Shown here one piece after another: positions 52,325 to 62,990 of a DNA stretch of 64,000 nt. Where the stretch lies: the NCBI GenBank assembly GCA_023548195.1, contig JAJHZJ010000694.1, positions 620,001-684,000 of the forward strand, read 5' to 3'. Source of the DNA: Bettongia penicillata ogilbyi. Lineage: Eukaryota; Chordata; Mammalia; Diprotodontia; Potoroidae. The notes under the pieces are model-generated. The model was not told the origin of the DNA, did no database searches, and saw only the letters and a program-made list of their open reading frames with translations. Every line of letters starts with the position of its first letter. Within the stretch, counting starts at the first letter, position 1. The translations under genes were made by a program, and so were the position numbers.

Positions 52325-53400
52325 AATTTAGGTTGATTTTCATTTTAAAATAAAATTTTATTCATATCTTTTGGGCATTTTTTCACATCATCTATATTTC
52401 CCATTGTATTCCTGCTCTTACCCCTTCCCAGAAATAAAGAATAAAGAAACATGAAAAAAGTTCAACAAAACTAGGCATTTTAAAATAGTTTGAGATTGTA
52501 TGCAGTATCTCATACCTGTAGTCCCTCACTTCTCCAAAGGAGCAGGTGGAGGTGCCATCTCATAGCTCTTCTTTGGAGCCAAGTTTGGTCATTAAAATTT
52601 CAGTCTTCATCTTCAATTGTTTTGTTGTCATTCTTTCCTTTTACAATGGTGTAGTCACTGTGTATATTGTTTTCTTAGTTCTACTTCATTTTGCATCAGT
52701 TCTTTTAAGGGGTTTTGATGCTTTTTTTGTATTCATTATGTTTGTTGCTTCTTAGGGTACCATTACAATGATTTGCTACACTTTACTCAGTCTTTGACGG
52801 TTGATGGGGCATGTTTCCAGTTTTTTGCCTCCACAAAAGGTTACTCTAAATATTTTGGTCTTCATTAAATATATGTCTTCTCCTCCTCTTCCTCATCTTT
52901 CTCTTTCTTCTATCAGTGTCCTCGTTGGGGCACAGACCTAGCAGTGAAATCTCTTGGTTAAAGGATATGGGCACCCTCTTTGCAAAATTCCAAACTGCTT
53001 TCCAGAATTGTCGTACCAATTTGAAGCTGTAGCACTGTTGTGCCATCTTTGCATAACCCCTCACACACGGATTATTTCTGAGCTTTTATGATATTTTCTG
53101 GGTTTGAAGTGAAACCGCAGGGTTATTTTGATTTGCATTCCTCATTATTAGTGATCTGGACCATTCTTTCACATTGTTAATAATTTGCAATTCCTCCTGA
53201 GAAATGTTGTTTGACATTCTTTGACCACTCATTTGCTGGGGGATGGCTTTTGGTCTTATATATTTTCAGGATGATGTTCCATGATTTGCTTTAAAAAAAA
53301 AAAAAAAGCTTTTGCCCTTCAGTATGCTATTCGCTGATTTTCTCATATTTAAAATTTTTGCCCTTTTAAATTTCATCATCATGTTATTCTCCAAGGATTT
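52325..53400 (-). mobile_element. L1 3' region, reverse orientation, different subfamily
   Basis: Blocks include 'gtagtcactgtgtatattgttttcttagttctacttcattttgcatcagttc', 'caaaattccaaactgctttccagaattgtcgtaccaatttg' and 'gatttgcattcctcattattagtgatctggaccattctttcacattg'. The minus-strand frame at 52,846-53,064 gives FKLVRQFWKAVWNFAKR, an ORF2 C-terminal match. It is more decayed than the L1 at 39 kb. Confidence 0.75.
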
Positions 53401-53644
53401 TACCCTTTATTAAGTAGTCAAAACTCATTATGCAACAACTATTGTCAGCAAACAGAGGCTTATATCTTTGACATAACCCACACAGCTCAGTGGTAGACAC
53501 AGAATAGCCATTCAACAAGTAATTGGTTGGCTCAATTAAAAAGTACTTCTTGAGTACCCACCATGCATGAGGCACTCACCCCAGTGACGGATCTCCACCG
53601 GACATAATTTATTATTTCTTGGACTTTAGATATGTGGTGGAACT

Positions 53645-53830
53645 AACTGGAGCCAGTGTGGTACAACAGAAAGGGTACTGGATTTGAAGTCATAGGACCT
53701 GATGCTTCCACCCTGGATAAACTTGGGTAAGATATGTCAGCACCCTTAGCCTCAATTTTCTCATCTTTAAAAGGAGAGCATTAAACTAAACAATTCTTTC
53801 CTTCTCCAAATTCATGGTCCTATGGCCTGA
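53645..53830 (+). mobile_element. THER1/MIR SINE
   Basis: 'ccagtgtggtacaacagaaagggtactggatttgaagtcataggacctgatg', 'cagcacccttagcctcaattttctcatctttaaaaggagagc'. Confidence 0.75.
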
Positions 53831-53834
53831 CTTC

Positions 53835-55665
53835 AAATCCTGGCCCTATCAATTGTTTCCTCTGTGAATGAGCAAAGCACTCTACCTCAAGATAGGGTCT
53901 GGATTTCATGGGTGCCCTTTAGAGTTCCTACTATTCTATATCCCTGATCCTGTGTATCCCCTCCAATGGAATATATAAAATGATTGATCTACCTGGCCAT
54001 GCTATTCAACATTAGCATATTAAAGGGGCTCCCCTGAATCTCTGGACATAGTACTTACCTCCCACTTCCATACTTTAGGAATCCATGATTTCTTCAATGT
54101 AGGTTTTCTCTTTGATGTTGAAGATATAACTTAAGTTGTCAAGAGTTGTGCTTGAAAGATCCTTTGCCCTATGGCCAACCTGGTGATGATCCCTTCTACT
54201 TAGCTAGACTGTTTCTCAGATAACAGTCATGCGTGGGAAAGTACTACAGCCCTTCTACATTCCACTGGTAATCTGCACATTTTAATATGACCTTCTGGAA
54301 ATGTGGATTCCCTCAACCTAATATCACCAGACCTGGACTCAAAGTCTTCTAGGCTTAGCAGAACCTGCAAAAGCCAACACTTTGCTGGCAGAGTATAACA
54401 GAGCCTCTTATCACCTTTGCACCAGGCTGAGGATCTGGCATAGGGCATAGGCATAGGTGCATGTGGAAAGCACATAATAAAGGATTGTTAAACCAATGAA
54501 TTAAGGAATACTAAGATTTTTGGAATGTGTCAAAAAAAAATCACTTTGGAGTCAAGGAATAAGCTATTTGGTAAGTGGCTCAAAATTCCAGGTTAACCAA
54601 GTGCCTAAAAGCATAGAGTTATACAGACTATCCTGATGTCATGTTATCTTGAACAAAGAGAACACAAACTTACTTATACAGTTGTAGTGTTTGCTGGCAT
54701 TAGCAAAGAAGGCTTTTATGTTGCTCAGTTGTCATGAATCGGAGTGTTATGAGAAATGCCTGGCGCCACAGTCCAGATTCATGAGATCAGTACCATATTT
54801 GGCAGAAGCCAGTGAAGCAGCCAGCTGGCATACACATGGCTGTCTCTAGTGCCAAATGGACCAATAGCGGGCATAGCTCACCAGCTGGCTGTCCTGATCT
54901 AAGTTCTGACACCCCTGTGAATTTTATCACAAGTTCCTTAAAAATAAGGGATTTTGATTTAGATGACCTCTGAAGTATCTTCTAGCTCTCAAGCTATGTT
55001 TTCTTTCTTTTTAGCATGGCTTCTCTTGTCCACCTAGAGAAATAAGAACTGATGAACTAATTCATCCTTAATTTCCTTAAAGGGTCCTTCTTTGCAGGCA
55101 AGTCACCCAGAGGGAAAGGCAGGAGGTGGCATGTTCCAATTGATCTAGTATCTTCTCAATCACCAACTGCCATTAGACCTTAATGGAGACAGGCCAGGAT
55201 GCTAAACCTAAAACATCTGGGAATAACAATGTCCCCCAGACTACCAGTCCTGCTTCCAGCCCACCCCTCAACAGATATTACTGAGGAAAGCAATCCCTGA
55301 GGACAAGACACTCACCTTCTTTGCAACAAGCTACACCAACTGCTGGCCAATTGCCACAGATGGGCAAGTAAGTCCAAGGAGTGGCATTTTCCCCTAGACC
55401 ACTGGCCCTGGTTCCATAGCCATGATTCCAGCAAACAGCCCCTATGGAGATGCAACCTGGCAACTGAAGCTACCGCCTCCTCAATATCCACAGCTACTCA
55501 AGAGCAGAAAAGAAAGTCCTTCATGCCAAAGCCCTTGACAATGCTGATTCTACATCAGAAACGGATATGATTTGATTAGTGGAAAGAATACTGAGTAAAA
55601 TGCAGTACTGTCTGCGGTACAGCTGTACCCCAAGGACCAGAGTGTCTTTCCAGCTGATCTGTGGC
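53835..55665. other. Intergenic DNA; no gene recognised
   Basis: No repeat or exon identified. It holds an exact 11-bp inverted repeat, cagccagctgg at 54,818-54,828 and ccagctggctg at 54,881-54,891. The 82-codon minus-strand frame at 54,227-54,475 has no domain. Confidence 0.35.
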
Positions 55666-55669
55666 TGAA

Positions 55670-55790
55670 TTCTGTATGTTGTCTCCCCCTTTAGAAGGGG
55701 AGGTTCTTGACAGCAGAGACAGTCTGATTTATCTCCACTGTTTCATACCAAGTAAAGCATAAGAAATGATTTTCATTCATTACTTTGTTC
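55670..55790 (+). mobile_element. L2 3' end
   Basis: 'tgtatgttgtctccccctttagaaggggaggttcttgacagcagagacag' is L2, with a decayed terminus. Confidence 0.7.
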
Positions 55791-55791
55791 A

Positions 55792-55960
55792 TTCACTAAT
55801 TTATTCGTACTCAAGACACCAAGCATTTCTTAAGTGTCTTGTATGTGCCAAGTACTGGGAATATAAATTTAAACAGAAAAAGGTAATCCCAGTTACCCAA
55901 AAGCTTACGTTTTAATGGGAGAAAAAAACAAATAGGAAGTTGGAAAGGGGGGAGGAAAAA
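55792..55960 (-). mobile_element. L2 3' end, reverse orientation
   Basis: 'agcatttcttaagtgtcttgtatgtgccaagtactgggaatataaatttaaacag', then 'cccaaaagcttacgttttaatggg', tail to tail with the preceding copy. Confidence 0.75.
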
Positions 55961-55964
55961 GAAG

Positions 55965-56230
55965 TTAGCCAGGAGGGCAGTGGTGAAGTTCAGAGAGCTA
56001 GAATCAGCTGGGAGAGAAATGAAGCATGGCTGCCCTGGCCAGTCCCAAAATGGAGGAACTGGTGAGGTGAGAGAACTGGGTTAGCACAGTAATGGGATAT
56101 TCCAAAGCGAGAAGGCCTCAGAACGGGAGAGAGGTTCCAGGGACAAAGACCACTGAGTTACGATGTCAAAATCCAGAAAGTCTGAAGCAAAACTGGGAGG
56201 GGGATTTTAAGTTACCACCTCCTACCAGAA
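55965..56230. other. No gene recognised
   Basis: Purine-rich, possibly more reversed L2. The 64-codon frame at 56,092-56,286 has no domain. Confidence 0.3.
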
Positions 56231-56234
56231 AGAA

Positions 56235-56440
56235 GCCTGATTGGATCTCTCTACTTGTTAGATTGCTTTCCCTTCTCAAATTATAATGTATGTACCTACC
56301 TGTGTATATGTTTTATCCTCCTTAGCCCCAGTGGGGGCAGGGAGTGTTTTCATGTTACTTTTCTTTCCACTCAGGTATAGTATAGTATAGTATCTTGAAC
56401 ACTGTAGGTGCTTTGTGAACACTCATGAAATTGAATTATT
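56235..56440 (+). mobile_element. L2 3' end with a (TATAG)n insertion
   Basis: 'ttagattgctttcccttctcaaattataatgtatgtacctacctgtgtatatg', 'gtgggggcagggagtgttttcatg', then four TATAG units (56,374-56,393) and 'cttgaacactgtaggtgctttgtgaac'. Confidence 0.75.
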
Positions 56441-56654
56441 AAAGGGGTAGAAAGGAAGGAGAATAAAAAGAACGGACAAATTGTATGCATGAATGTGTGT
56501 ACGTTCGTATTATCATGATGCAAGTATATGCATATCTATGTACTCCTGGAAGAAACCAAATTTTAGATAATTAGGAATTTGAATGAAACTAATCCTTTGA
56601 AGGAAAGAGTTCTTCTTCATGTCCTCTGCCTTGAGTTACATCATTATAATCAGC

Positions 56655-56815
56655 AATGATTAAAGATTATTAGTGTTGGAAAGAACATTAAATATTATGG
56701 AACTTTACACATTAGAAAAAGAAACTGAGACTCAGAGAGAAAATTGACTTTTCTAAATCACTCAGACAGAAATAGGTCCAAATATTTTCAATCTTTTTTC
56801 AAGGCTTTACTTGTA
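56655..56815 (-). mobile_element. THER1/MIR SINE, reverse orientation
   Basis: 'gattattagtgttggaaagaacattaaatattatggaactttacacattagaaaaagaaactgagactcagagagaaaattgac'. Confidence 0.7.
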
Positions 56816-56817
56816 AG

Positions 56818-57075
56818 GTTAGAGGCAGCCAGGTGGTATAGCGCATAGATAATACTTTCCCTGAAGTCAGGAAAACCCAAGTTCAAATCCAGCCTCAGCC
56901 ACTTCTTGGCCTTGTGACCCTGGACAAGTCATGTAACCTCTGTCTGTCTCAGTTTCCTCAACTATAAAAAGGGGATAATTATAGCACCTACCTGCCAGGG
57001 TTGTTGTAAAGATCAAATGAAATGATATCTGTAAAGCACTTGGCAGACTAACACACAGTAGGCGCTTAGTAATTG
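56818..57075 (+). mobile_element. tRNA-headed SINE with MIR-like body
   Basis: 'ggcagccaggtggtatagcgcatagataatactttccctgaagtcaggaaaacccaagttcaaatccagcctcagcc', then a MIR body 'ctcagtttcctcaactataaaaaggggataattatagcacctacctgccagggttgttgtaaagatcaaatg', and an end 'taggcgcttagtaattg'. It is a different subfamily from the 'ccactccagtatc' type. Confidence 0.9.
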
Positions 57076-57079
57076 TACT

Positions 57080-57610
57080 TTAATCACATAAAGATATATG
57101 TGCATGTCAGGTTGCCAAGGAGCTCTGAGTGTATGTAAGCATATACACATGCACTTGTGTTAGCAGGAGAAACTATTTTACATTAACCTTGGGAGAAAAA
57201 TAGATGTATTTCACTGTTTTCATTTGTTATTCTAATAACTGAAATGGACAATTTATATTACAAAATCAGTCTACTCTAACACTGACACCTGACTAAAATC
57301 TGTTTTCCCAAACAGTCGAATTTGTTCAACATTTTTAAGACTGTCCACAGAGATTTAGTTTCTAACATACCTCAAAGAGGACACTATAAGGTGACTCCAC
57401 TGCAAGGAGTCTACAAATAGTATTCAAGAGAGGCTATGGTGTAATTTTAGTAAGCTATAGACTGGCTGGAAGTGTCACCATACTTATGACATGTTAACAC
57501 TTTTCTGGTGAGCTAGGAAGAGTGATTCCCAAACTGTGGATCCCAGAGCCCTGCGCAGGGGGGTAAAGGGAAGGTACACGCAGTTATCACTGATGCAGGG
57601 AGAGGACACA
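57080..57610. other. No gene or repeat recognised
   Basis: Unassigned intergenic sequence. Confidence 0.35.
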
Positions 57611-57614
57611 AATC

Positions 57615-57830
57615 CATAAGCAGTGTGACATTGTGAAAAGTGTCAGCTTTGGAGTCAGGAGGTTTGGGTTCAAATCTTGACTTAAAAATCAGACACAAGA
57701 CCATGGGTAAGTCATCAATCTCTAGGAGCCACAGTTTCTTTATCAGTAAGATGGAGATAATATTTGGACTACCTAAGCCAAAGCACTACTGTGAGAAAAA
57801 TATGGCAATCCACAAGGAAGCAAGCATACA
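57615..57830 (+). mobile_element. MIR-like SINE
   Basis: 'agcagtgtgacattgtgaaaagtgtcagctttggagtcaggaggtttgggttcaaatcttgac', 'gtaagtcatcaatctctaggagccacagtttctttatcagtaagatggagataatatttgg'. Confidence 0.8.
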
Positions 57831-58224
57831 CCTCCTGTGGATTGAATATTTCACACATATGTTGTAAAACTTGTCAATACAATTCACATAATGTTTCAAT
57901 GTATGTAGATATTCTTGTGATTAATAAAATATAAATTCGTTAAAAATTGTTATCGAACTCAGCATTTTGCCTTCGAGTATTTTCTCAATCCAGGAACATT
58001 AATAATGGGATTATTATTATGTGGGAATCTGATACATTTTCTGGTGTTTTGAAGGATTCTTGAGACTCCAAAAGATTGGTAGCATTGGATCAATTCAACT
58101 GGTACTATTATAGAGGAAGAATTAACCTCAGAAAAACTATGAAACTAACCCTGGGTCCAACAAGTAAACTCAAAAGTCCTAATGTGAATCTTTATCTTTC
58201 CTGTGTCCCAAGCTCTTCGCTATA

Positions 58225-58650
58225 CTGTGGGGAAATCATGCAAGACAAAGTTGGAAATCTAGAGTGGGGTCAGACTGTAAAGAGTCTTTAAGGTAAGGAA
58301 GCAAGAACATAAAGTTCCTACTATGTGCCGGGCATTGACTATGATTATCCCTGCATTACAGTTGAGGAAACTGAGGTTACCAGAGATTAAGTGGCTTGCC
58401 TGTGGTCACGTAGCCAGTATTTGAGTCCAGATTTAAATTCAGGTCTTCCTGATTCCAGATCCAGAAGTAAGGAGATGGAACATTATCTTATAATGTAAAT
58501 GTAATTATAATTGCTATGGGGAGTGATTTTTGAGTTGGGGAGTGACATGATAAAATAAAAATTGGGAAAGCGGTCTTCAGACTAGAGGCAGGTGGCTGGA
58601 TCAGATGTTCTCTCCTTTTTGGATCTATTATTTAATTCTAGATTCAGATT
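58225..58650 (-). mobile_element. L2 fragments, reverse orientation, with a MIR between
   Basis: The right piece 'attataattgctatggggagtgatttttgagttggggagtgacatgataaaataaaaattgggaaagcggtcttcag' matches the reversed L2 block '...ggagtttattgagtaggggggtgacatggtcagac'. The MIR at 58,310-58,480 separates it from the left piece. Confidence 0.55.
58310..58480 (-). mobile_element. MIR/L2-type fragment, reverse orientation
   Basis: 'agttcctactatgtgccgggcattgactatgattatccctgcattacagttgaggaaactgaggttaccagagattaagtggcttgcctgtggtcacgtagccag'. Confidence 0.8.
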
Positions 58651-58681
58651 AAGCTTTCTGCTAAAATCAGTGTAGTGAAGT

Positions 58682-58722
58682 GGGCACACACATACACATG
58701 CACATACTCACATTCACACATG
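58682..58722. repeat. Degenerate CA-rich tract
   Basis: 'gcacacacatacacatgcacatactcacattcacacatgc'. Confidence 0.85.
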
Positions 58723-58724
58723 CA

Positions 58725-59165
58725 ATCTGATTCCTCTTGCAGTCTGTTAGCATTCCCTGTGTGTAGCAGAGATTAGCAATTTTATCAAGATAATAGTTTC
58801 TACATTCACCCTCTGCATAGCACAACAGTTCAAATCACAATAATTACTGTTTTGAAATGTTCCTGGTTTGGTACTATATTTTTTCCTTCATTTACAACAT
58901 TGCATTCAGTTCTGAATTTATGTCAGTCACGAATACATTTGAAGGGTTCTGTGCTTCCGACTAACTCTCAGGACTATTGGGGGAAAAGGTGATTTGGAAA
59001 GTACAAAGTCCTTTAGAAAACGGAGCTTTTACTGTGACTTAGCTTTCATTCACTAATTTAGCTGATGTTCTCAGTGAAGGGGCTGTCAGTGAAATCATGA
59101 ACAGTGTGGGACTGAAACACAAGCGGCCCACGACTTCCACAGTCCGGATCTGCAATCGGTAAGAC
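58725..59165. other. No gene or repeat recognised
   Basis: Unassigned sequence between L2/MIR remnants and the short L1. Confidence 0.35.
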
Positions 59166-59167
59166 AT

Positions 59168-60345
59168 GGGGATGCGTGGAGCCAAAATGGTGGAATAAAG
59201 GCAGCAACTCACCTGAGCTCTCCCAATTCCCCTCCAAACACATTAAAACAATGCCTCAAAATGCATCCTGGAGTGGCACAACCAACTAAAGGATGGGGTA
59301 AAAACAATTTTCCAGCCCAAGACAACTTAGAAGGTTATCAGTAAAGGTCTGTCTCATTGAGTTGAGAATGGAGCACAGTTCAGTGCAGGCTGCTCAGGGC
59401 AAGCCAGCAGCAAGCCTTGGGAGCAACTGCTTGGGTTTCTGTACTTCCAGAGCTTTCAGTCCATAAGCTATAAGGGGAATCTGATAACCCTTTAGTAGCC
59501 CTGGGAGAGGCACCGTATTGCATTGTCCGTGGGACGTTTGTGGTCACAGTTCCAAGGTGAGGAGGAGCACTAGGGAGCAGTAGGAGTAGGGACCCTGGTC
59601 ACAGTTCCAGGGCAAAAAAGAGTACTCATGGTCACTCACAGACAAAAGCACAGGAGAGCAGTGACCCCACCTCTCACCACACCTCCCCTTAGATCCTGCC
59701 ACCTTGGAAGAACTGTACATTTACAGACTCCCAGAACTAGCTCTGAAAATAACAGCGTGAAAAATCTGAAGCTTGGAACAGTGCTCCCTCTTCTTCTGGA
59801 GCAGAGCCCAACTTTAACACAAGGTTAAAAGTCAAGAAATAGGCTGGAAAAGTGAGCAAAGAAAAACAACAGAGTCCAACCACAGAAGGTCACTATGGTG
59901 AGAGGAAAGAGCTAAACACAAACCCAAAAGACAACAACATCAAAACAGCCAGAGGCAAAGCTTCAAAGAAAAATGTAAATTCATCTTATGCCCAAAAAAG
60001 AATTCCTGGAAGAGCTCAAAAAGGATTTTAAAATTCAAATAAGCTAGGCAGAGGAAAATTTGGGAACATAAATGAGAAAGATGCAAGAAAATCATTTAAA
60101 ACAAAAGAATCAGCTTGACAGAAGAGGCACAAAAAAATACTGAAGAAAACAGCACCATAAAAAGCAGAATTGGCCAAATGGAAAAAGTACAGAAACTCAT
60201 TGAAGAAAATAAATTCTTAAAAATTGTAATTGGGCAAGTGCAAGCTCTCTCCATGCAGCAGAGAGAAAATCTGGAATTCAGAATTTTGAAAAAATGAATG
60301 CTAAAAAAATGTATTTATACATAATTGGAAAAAATTTTGTTTAAT
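59168..60345 (+). mobile_element. Internally deleted L1/HAL1: 5' end joined to the last ~85 bp
   Basis: It begins 'ggggatgcgtggagccaaaatggtgg', the counterpart of the HAL1/L1 5' start at 44,653, and continues through 5'UTR into a coiled-coil ORF1 start (60,115-60,297 reads NSTIKSRIGQMEKV... IEENKFLK). At about 60,262 it switches to 'gagagaaaatctggaattcagaattttgaaaaaatgaatgctaaaaaaatg...acataattgg', the extreme 3' end of marsupial L1. The rest of ORF1, ORF2 and most of the 3'UTR are missing. No convincing target duplication was found. Confidence 0.65.
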
Positions 60346-60389
60346 TTTACAAAGAGGCCATAAGATGCAATCTTAAACTACCATAGCAT

Positions 60390-60780
60390 GGTGTCTGGGA
60401 CTAAGGAGGTGATAGGCCCCACTGTACTCTGCCCTGGTCAGACCACAACTGGAGTGTGACCTCACTTTAGGACATCACATTTTGAGATGCACATTAATAA
60501 GGCAGAGAATGTATGACTGTGGCAAATAGGATAGCAAAGGGTCTCAAAATCTTGCCATCCATATGAGGATCCACATGAAGTCCAGTTGAAGAAATTTAGA
60601 AAGCTTGGCTTGGAGAAGAAAAAACTTGGAGGAGGGGGAAAGTGATGTCTGTCTTCAAATATTTGATGCTCTGCCATGTGGAAGAAGGACTGAATTCATT
60701 CTGCTTGTTTCCTGAGGCCAGAGCTAAGAGCAATAGGTAGAAGTTGCAGAGGTGTCATTAAGCTTAAATCTAGTGTATAA
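60390..60780 (+). mobile_element. CR1/L3-type LINE 3' region
   Basis: 'gtgtctgggactaaggaggtgataggccccactgtactctgccctggtcagaccacaactggagtgtg', 'ggagaagaaaaaacttggaggagggggaaagtgatgtctgtcttcaaatatttgatgc', 'ccagagctaagagcaataggtagaagttgcagagg'. It is the best preserved copy of this family here. Confidence 0.8.
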
Positions 60781-60784
60781 ATGT

Positions 60785-61115
60785 CAGATAGGCCAGGCTG
60801 GGATGCAGGAGCAGTGAGAGAAAGGTCAGAAGTCACTATTTGCACAGAACACATTTTTAGAATTTTATGGCCAAAATAACTGTTTCATATAGAACAGCAG
60901 GACTACTGGAGTTTACAAGTTATGCTTTGTTTCAGTCTTTTTTCTTTTTTTGTCTGAGGAAGAAAAGCCCTGGAGAGATTTGCCTTATTCAGAGAGTAGG
61001 ACAAATCATAAAGGTGGTTTTAGAACATAAGTCTGCTAACAGTCAAATGAAGAGACAAGGAGGAAAGCAGCTCAGGTTTAGTTTAAGACTATCTGGAACT
61101 GTACCCATGTGATTG
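60785..61115. other. No gene recognised
   Basis: The 81-codon frame at 60,867-61,112 has no domain. It is unassigned sequence between a CR1/L3 and an L1. Confidence 0.3.
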
Positions 61116-61119
61116 AAGA

Positions 61120-61712
61120 ACGATGAAAAGGACCCAAATGTTTAAAAGTGCTTATAGCAACTCTTTCTTGTGGCAAAGAAACTGAGAAGGTGCCTATGAA
61201 TTGGGAAACAAGTTGACAAATCATAGACTGTATAGGAATGTAATGGAATACTATTATTTTTTAAGAAATGAAAAAGGGCTATTATGCTGAAAAGAAACAA
61301 TGGAAATGGTTGCAGAAAAACTTAAGGAAGACTTACACGAACTGATGCAACGTGAAGTGAGCAGGACCTAGAAAACAATGTAAACATTAATAGTGGTACA
61401 GTAACAAAAATTAACCGTGAAAGACTTAGCACCACTGATCCAGTGTTCTATGATGATTTCAAAGGACTCATGATGAAAAAATTCTCTATCTCTAGATAGA
61501 GTACTGATGGACTCTGAGGGTAGAATGAAAAAGGATTTTTTCTTTTCTTTTTTTTTTTTTTGTCCACAATAAGGCTAATGACTTCATATGTAGAATGGTT
61601 ATTGCATTTCTTAACTTCTCACTAAGGAAGGAGAAAGGGTAAAGGAAGACAATTTGGAACTGAAAAGAAAAAAATAAAATAAATTGTACTAAATAAAATT
61701 TAAAAAAAAAAA
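61120..61712 (+). mobile_element. L1 3' end with A-tail
   Basis: 'gcttatagcaactctttcttgtggcaaagaaactgagaagg', 'aatgtaatggaatactattattttttaagaaatg', 'gaacgatgcaacgtgaagtgagcagg'-type block at about 61,335, 'ggactcatgatgaaaaaattctctatctctagatagagtactgatggactctgagg' and an A-rich end near 61,690-61,712. Confidence 0.85.
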
Positions 61713-62026
61713 AGGAAAGGACAAAAGAGAGAGCTTCAGAGAAGCCCTGAAAGAACTGTATGAACTGAAACAGCCTGAAATAAGCAGAACTAGGAGAAGA
61801 ATTCATACATAACAATAACATCATAAAGACAAACTCTGAATGACTTGGGAATTTGGATCATCACAATTACCAACCACAATCTCAAGGGACTCACGATGAA
61901 GCATGCTGTCCACTTCTGATAAAAGGTTGATGTACTCAGTGGAGACTGAGATGTTATTTTCTGATTATGGGTAATGGGGGAATTTCTTTGAGGAGGAAGA
62001 GGAAGGTTTGACTCTATATGTTTGTT
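61713..62026 (+). mobile_element. Second L1 3' fragment, interrupted by a SINE
   Basis: 'gcttcagagaagccctgaaagaactgtatgaactgaaacagcctgaaataagcagaactagg' repeats the L1 region just passed, so this is a separate L1 copy in the same orientation. It ends at the target duplication of the following SINE. Confidence 0.75.
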
Positions 62027-62265
62027 GGCCAGCTAAGTAGTGCAGTGGATAGAATGCAGGGCTGGCGTTAGGCAAAAAGACTCATCTTTCTGAGTTCAAA
62101 TCTGACCTCAGACACTTACAAGCTGTGTGACCCTGGCAAGTCACTTAACCTTATTTCTCATCTGTAAAATGAGTTGAAGACTGGAATGGCAAACCATTTG
62201 TTATCTCTGCCAAGAAAACCCCAAATGGGGTCATGAAAAGTCAGACACAACAGAGTAAGCAACAC
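62027..62265 (+). mobile_element. Marsupial tRNA-headed SINE with 9-bp target duplication
   Basis: ATGTTTGTT occurs at 62,018-62,026 and exactly again at 62,266-62,274. Between lie 'gccagctaagtagtgcagtggatagaatgcagggctggcg', 'gagttcaaatctgacctcagacacttacaagctgtgtgaccctgg' and 'gccaagaaaaccccaaatggggtcatgaaaagtcagacacaac'. Confidence 0.95.
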
Positions 62266-62337
62266 ATGTTTGTTATACTGAGATTTAGAATTTAGATCTG
62301 AAAATAAATTTCTGGAGGGAGCTGAATTAAGACTAGC

Positions 62338-62985
62338 TGTAATAGAAAGGGATTACGTAGACTGCACATTACTTTCACTTTACATTCGGATCTTAAGATA
62401 CAATGACAAGCACTAAAACAAGCTTAATAGGCAATTAAATTTTATTAACTACAAATAGTGTAAGTTAGCAAGTGTATACAAATAAACAGTAGATAACAGT
62501 TAAGACAGAATAGGAAAAGAGAAAGTATACGTCACCAGCCAAGTCTGAGCTTCAATACTTTGGCACAACCAGGGATGGGGAGCAGTCGGCAGAAGTCCTG
62601 ACTGGGAGAGCAGAAGCAGGCATCCCCACTTCTGCAGCAAAGACCTCCAAAAATCCTTCTCCCACTCAGTCTCTTTATACATGTAACTTCAGGGAAAAGA
62701 GGACCATTAGAACAAAGAAGGAACTCTGGCCAAAAGTTCCAGCTATTGACTTTGATGTATGTGCCCAAGGACTGGCCAGATCTTTGAACACAGATACCTC
62801 CTTTCTTAAGGAGTTTTACAACTCTTAGGATAAGGGTCTCTTTGCCCCAGCTACATGCTTCATTAATTCTGCTGCTTCCCCTGGCACTCCTAGTTAAGCA
62901 TATCAACTTTAAGTTACATTCCTTATATTAGGTCATGTGGTGGTCAGGCAAGGGGCTGGTGAGAATATTCCTCAATTTCCCCACA
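62338..62985 (-). mobile_element. Solo LTR of an endogenous retrovirus, reverse orientation
   Basis: On the minus strand the 648-bp element begins TGTGGGGAAATTGAGG and ends CCCTTTCTATTACA, so it has TG...CA ends. Identical CTAGC pentamers flank it (62,333-62,337 and 62,986-62,990). In the reading orientation a TATA box (TATAAAG, plus coordinates 62,674-62,679) lies in the middle and an AATAAA (62,441-62,446) lies downstream, in U3-R-U5 order. No internal retroviral genes remain, the expected result of LTR-LTR recombination. The 124-codon frame inside it is incidental. Confidence 0.9.
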
Positions 62986-62990
62986 CTAGC

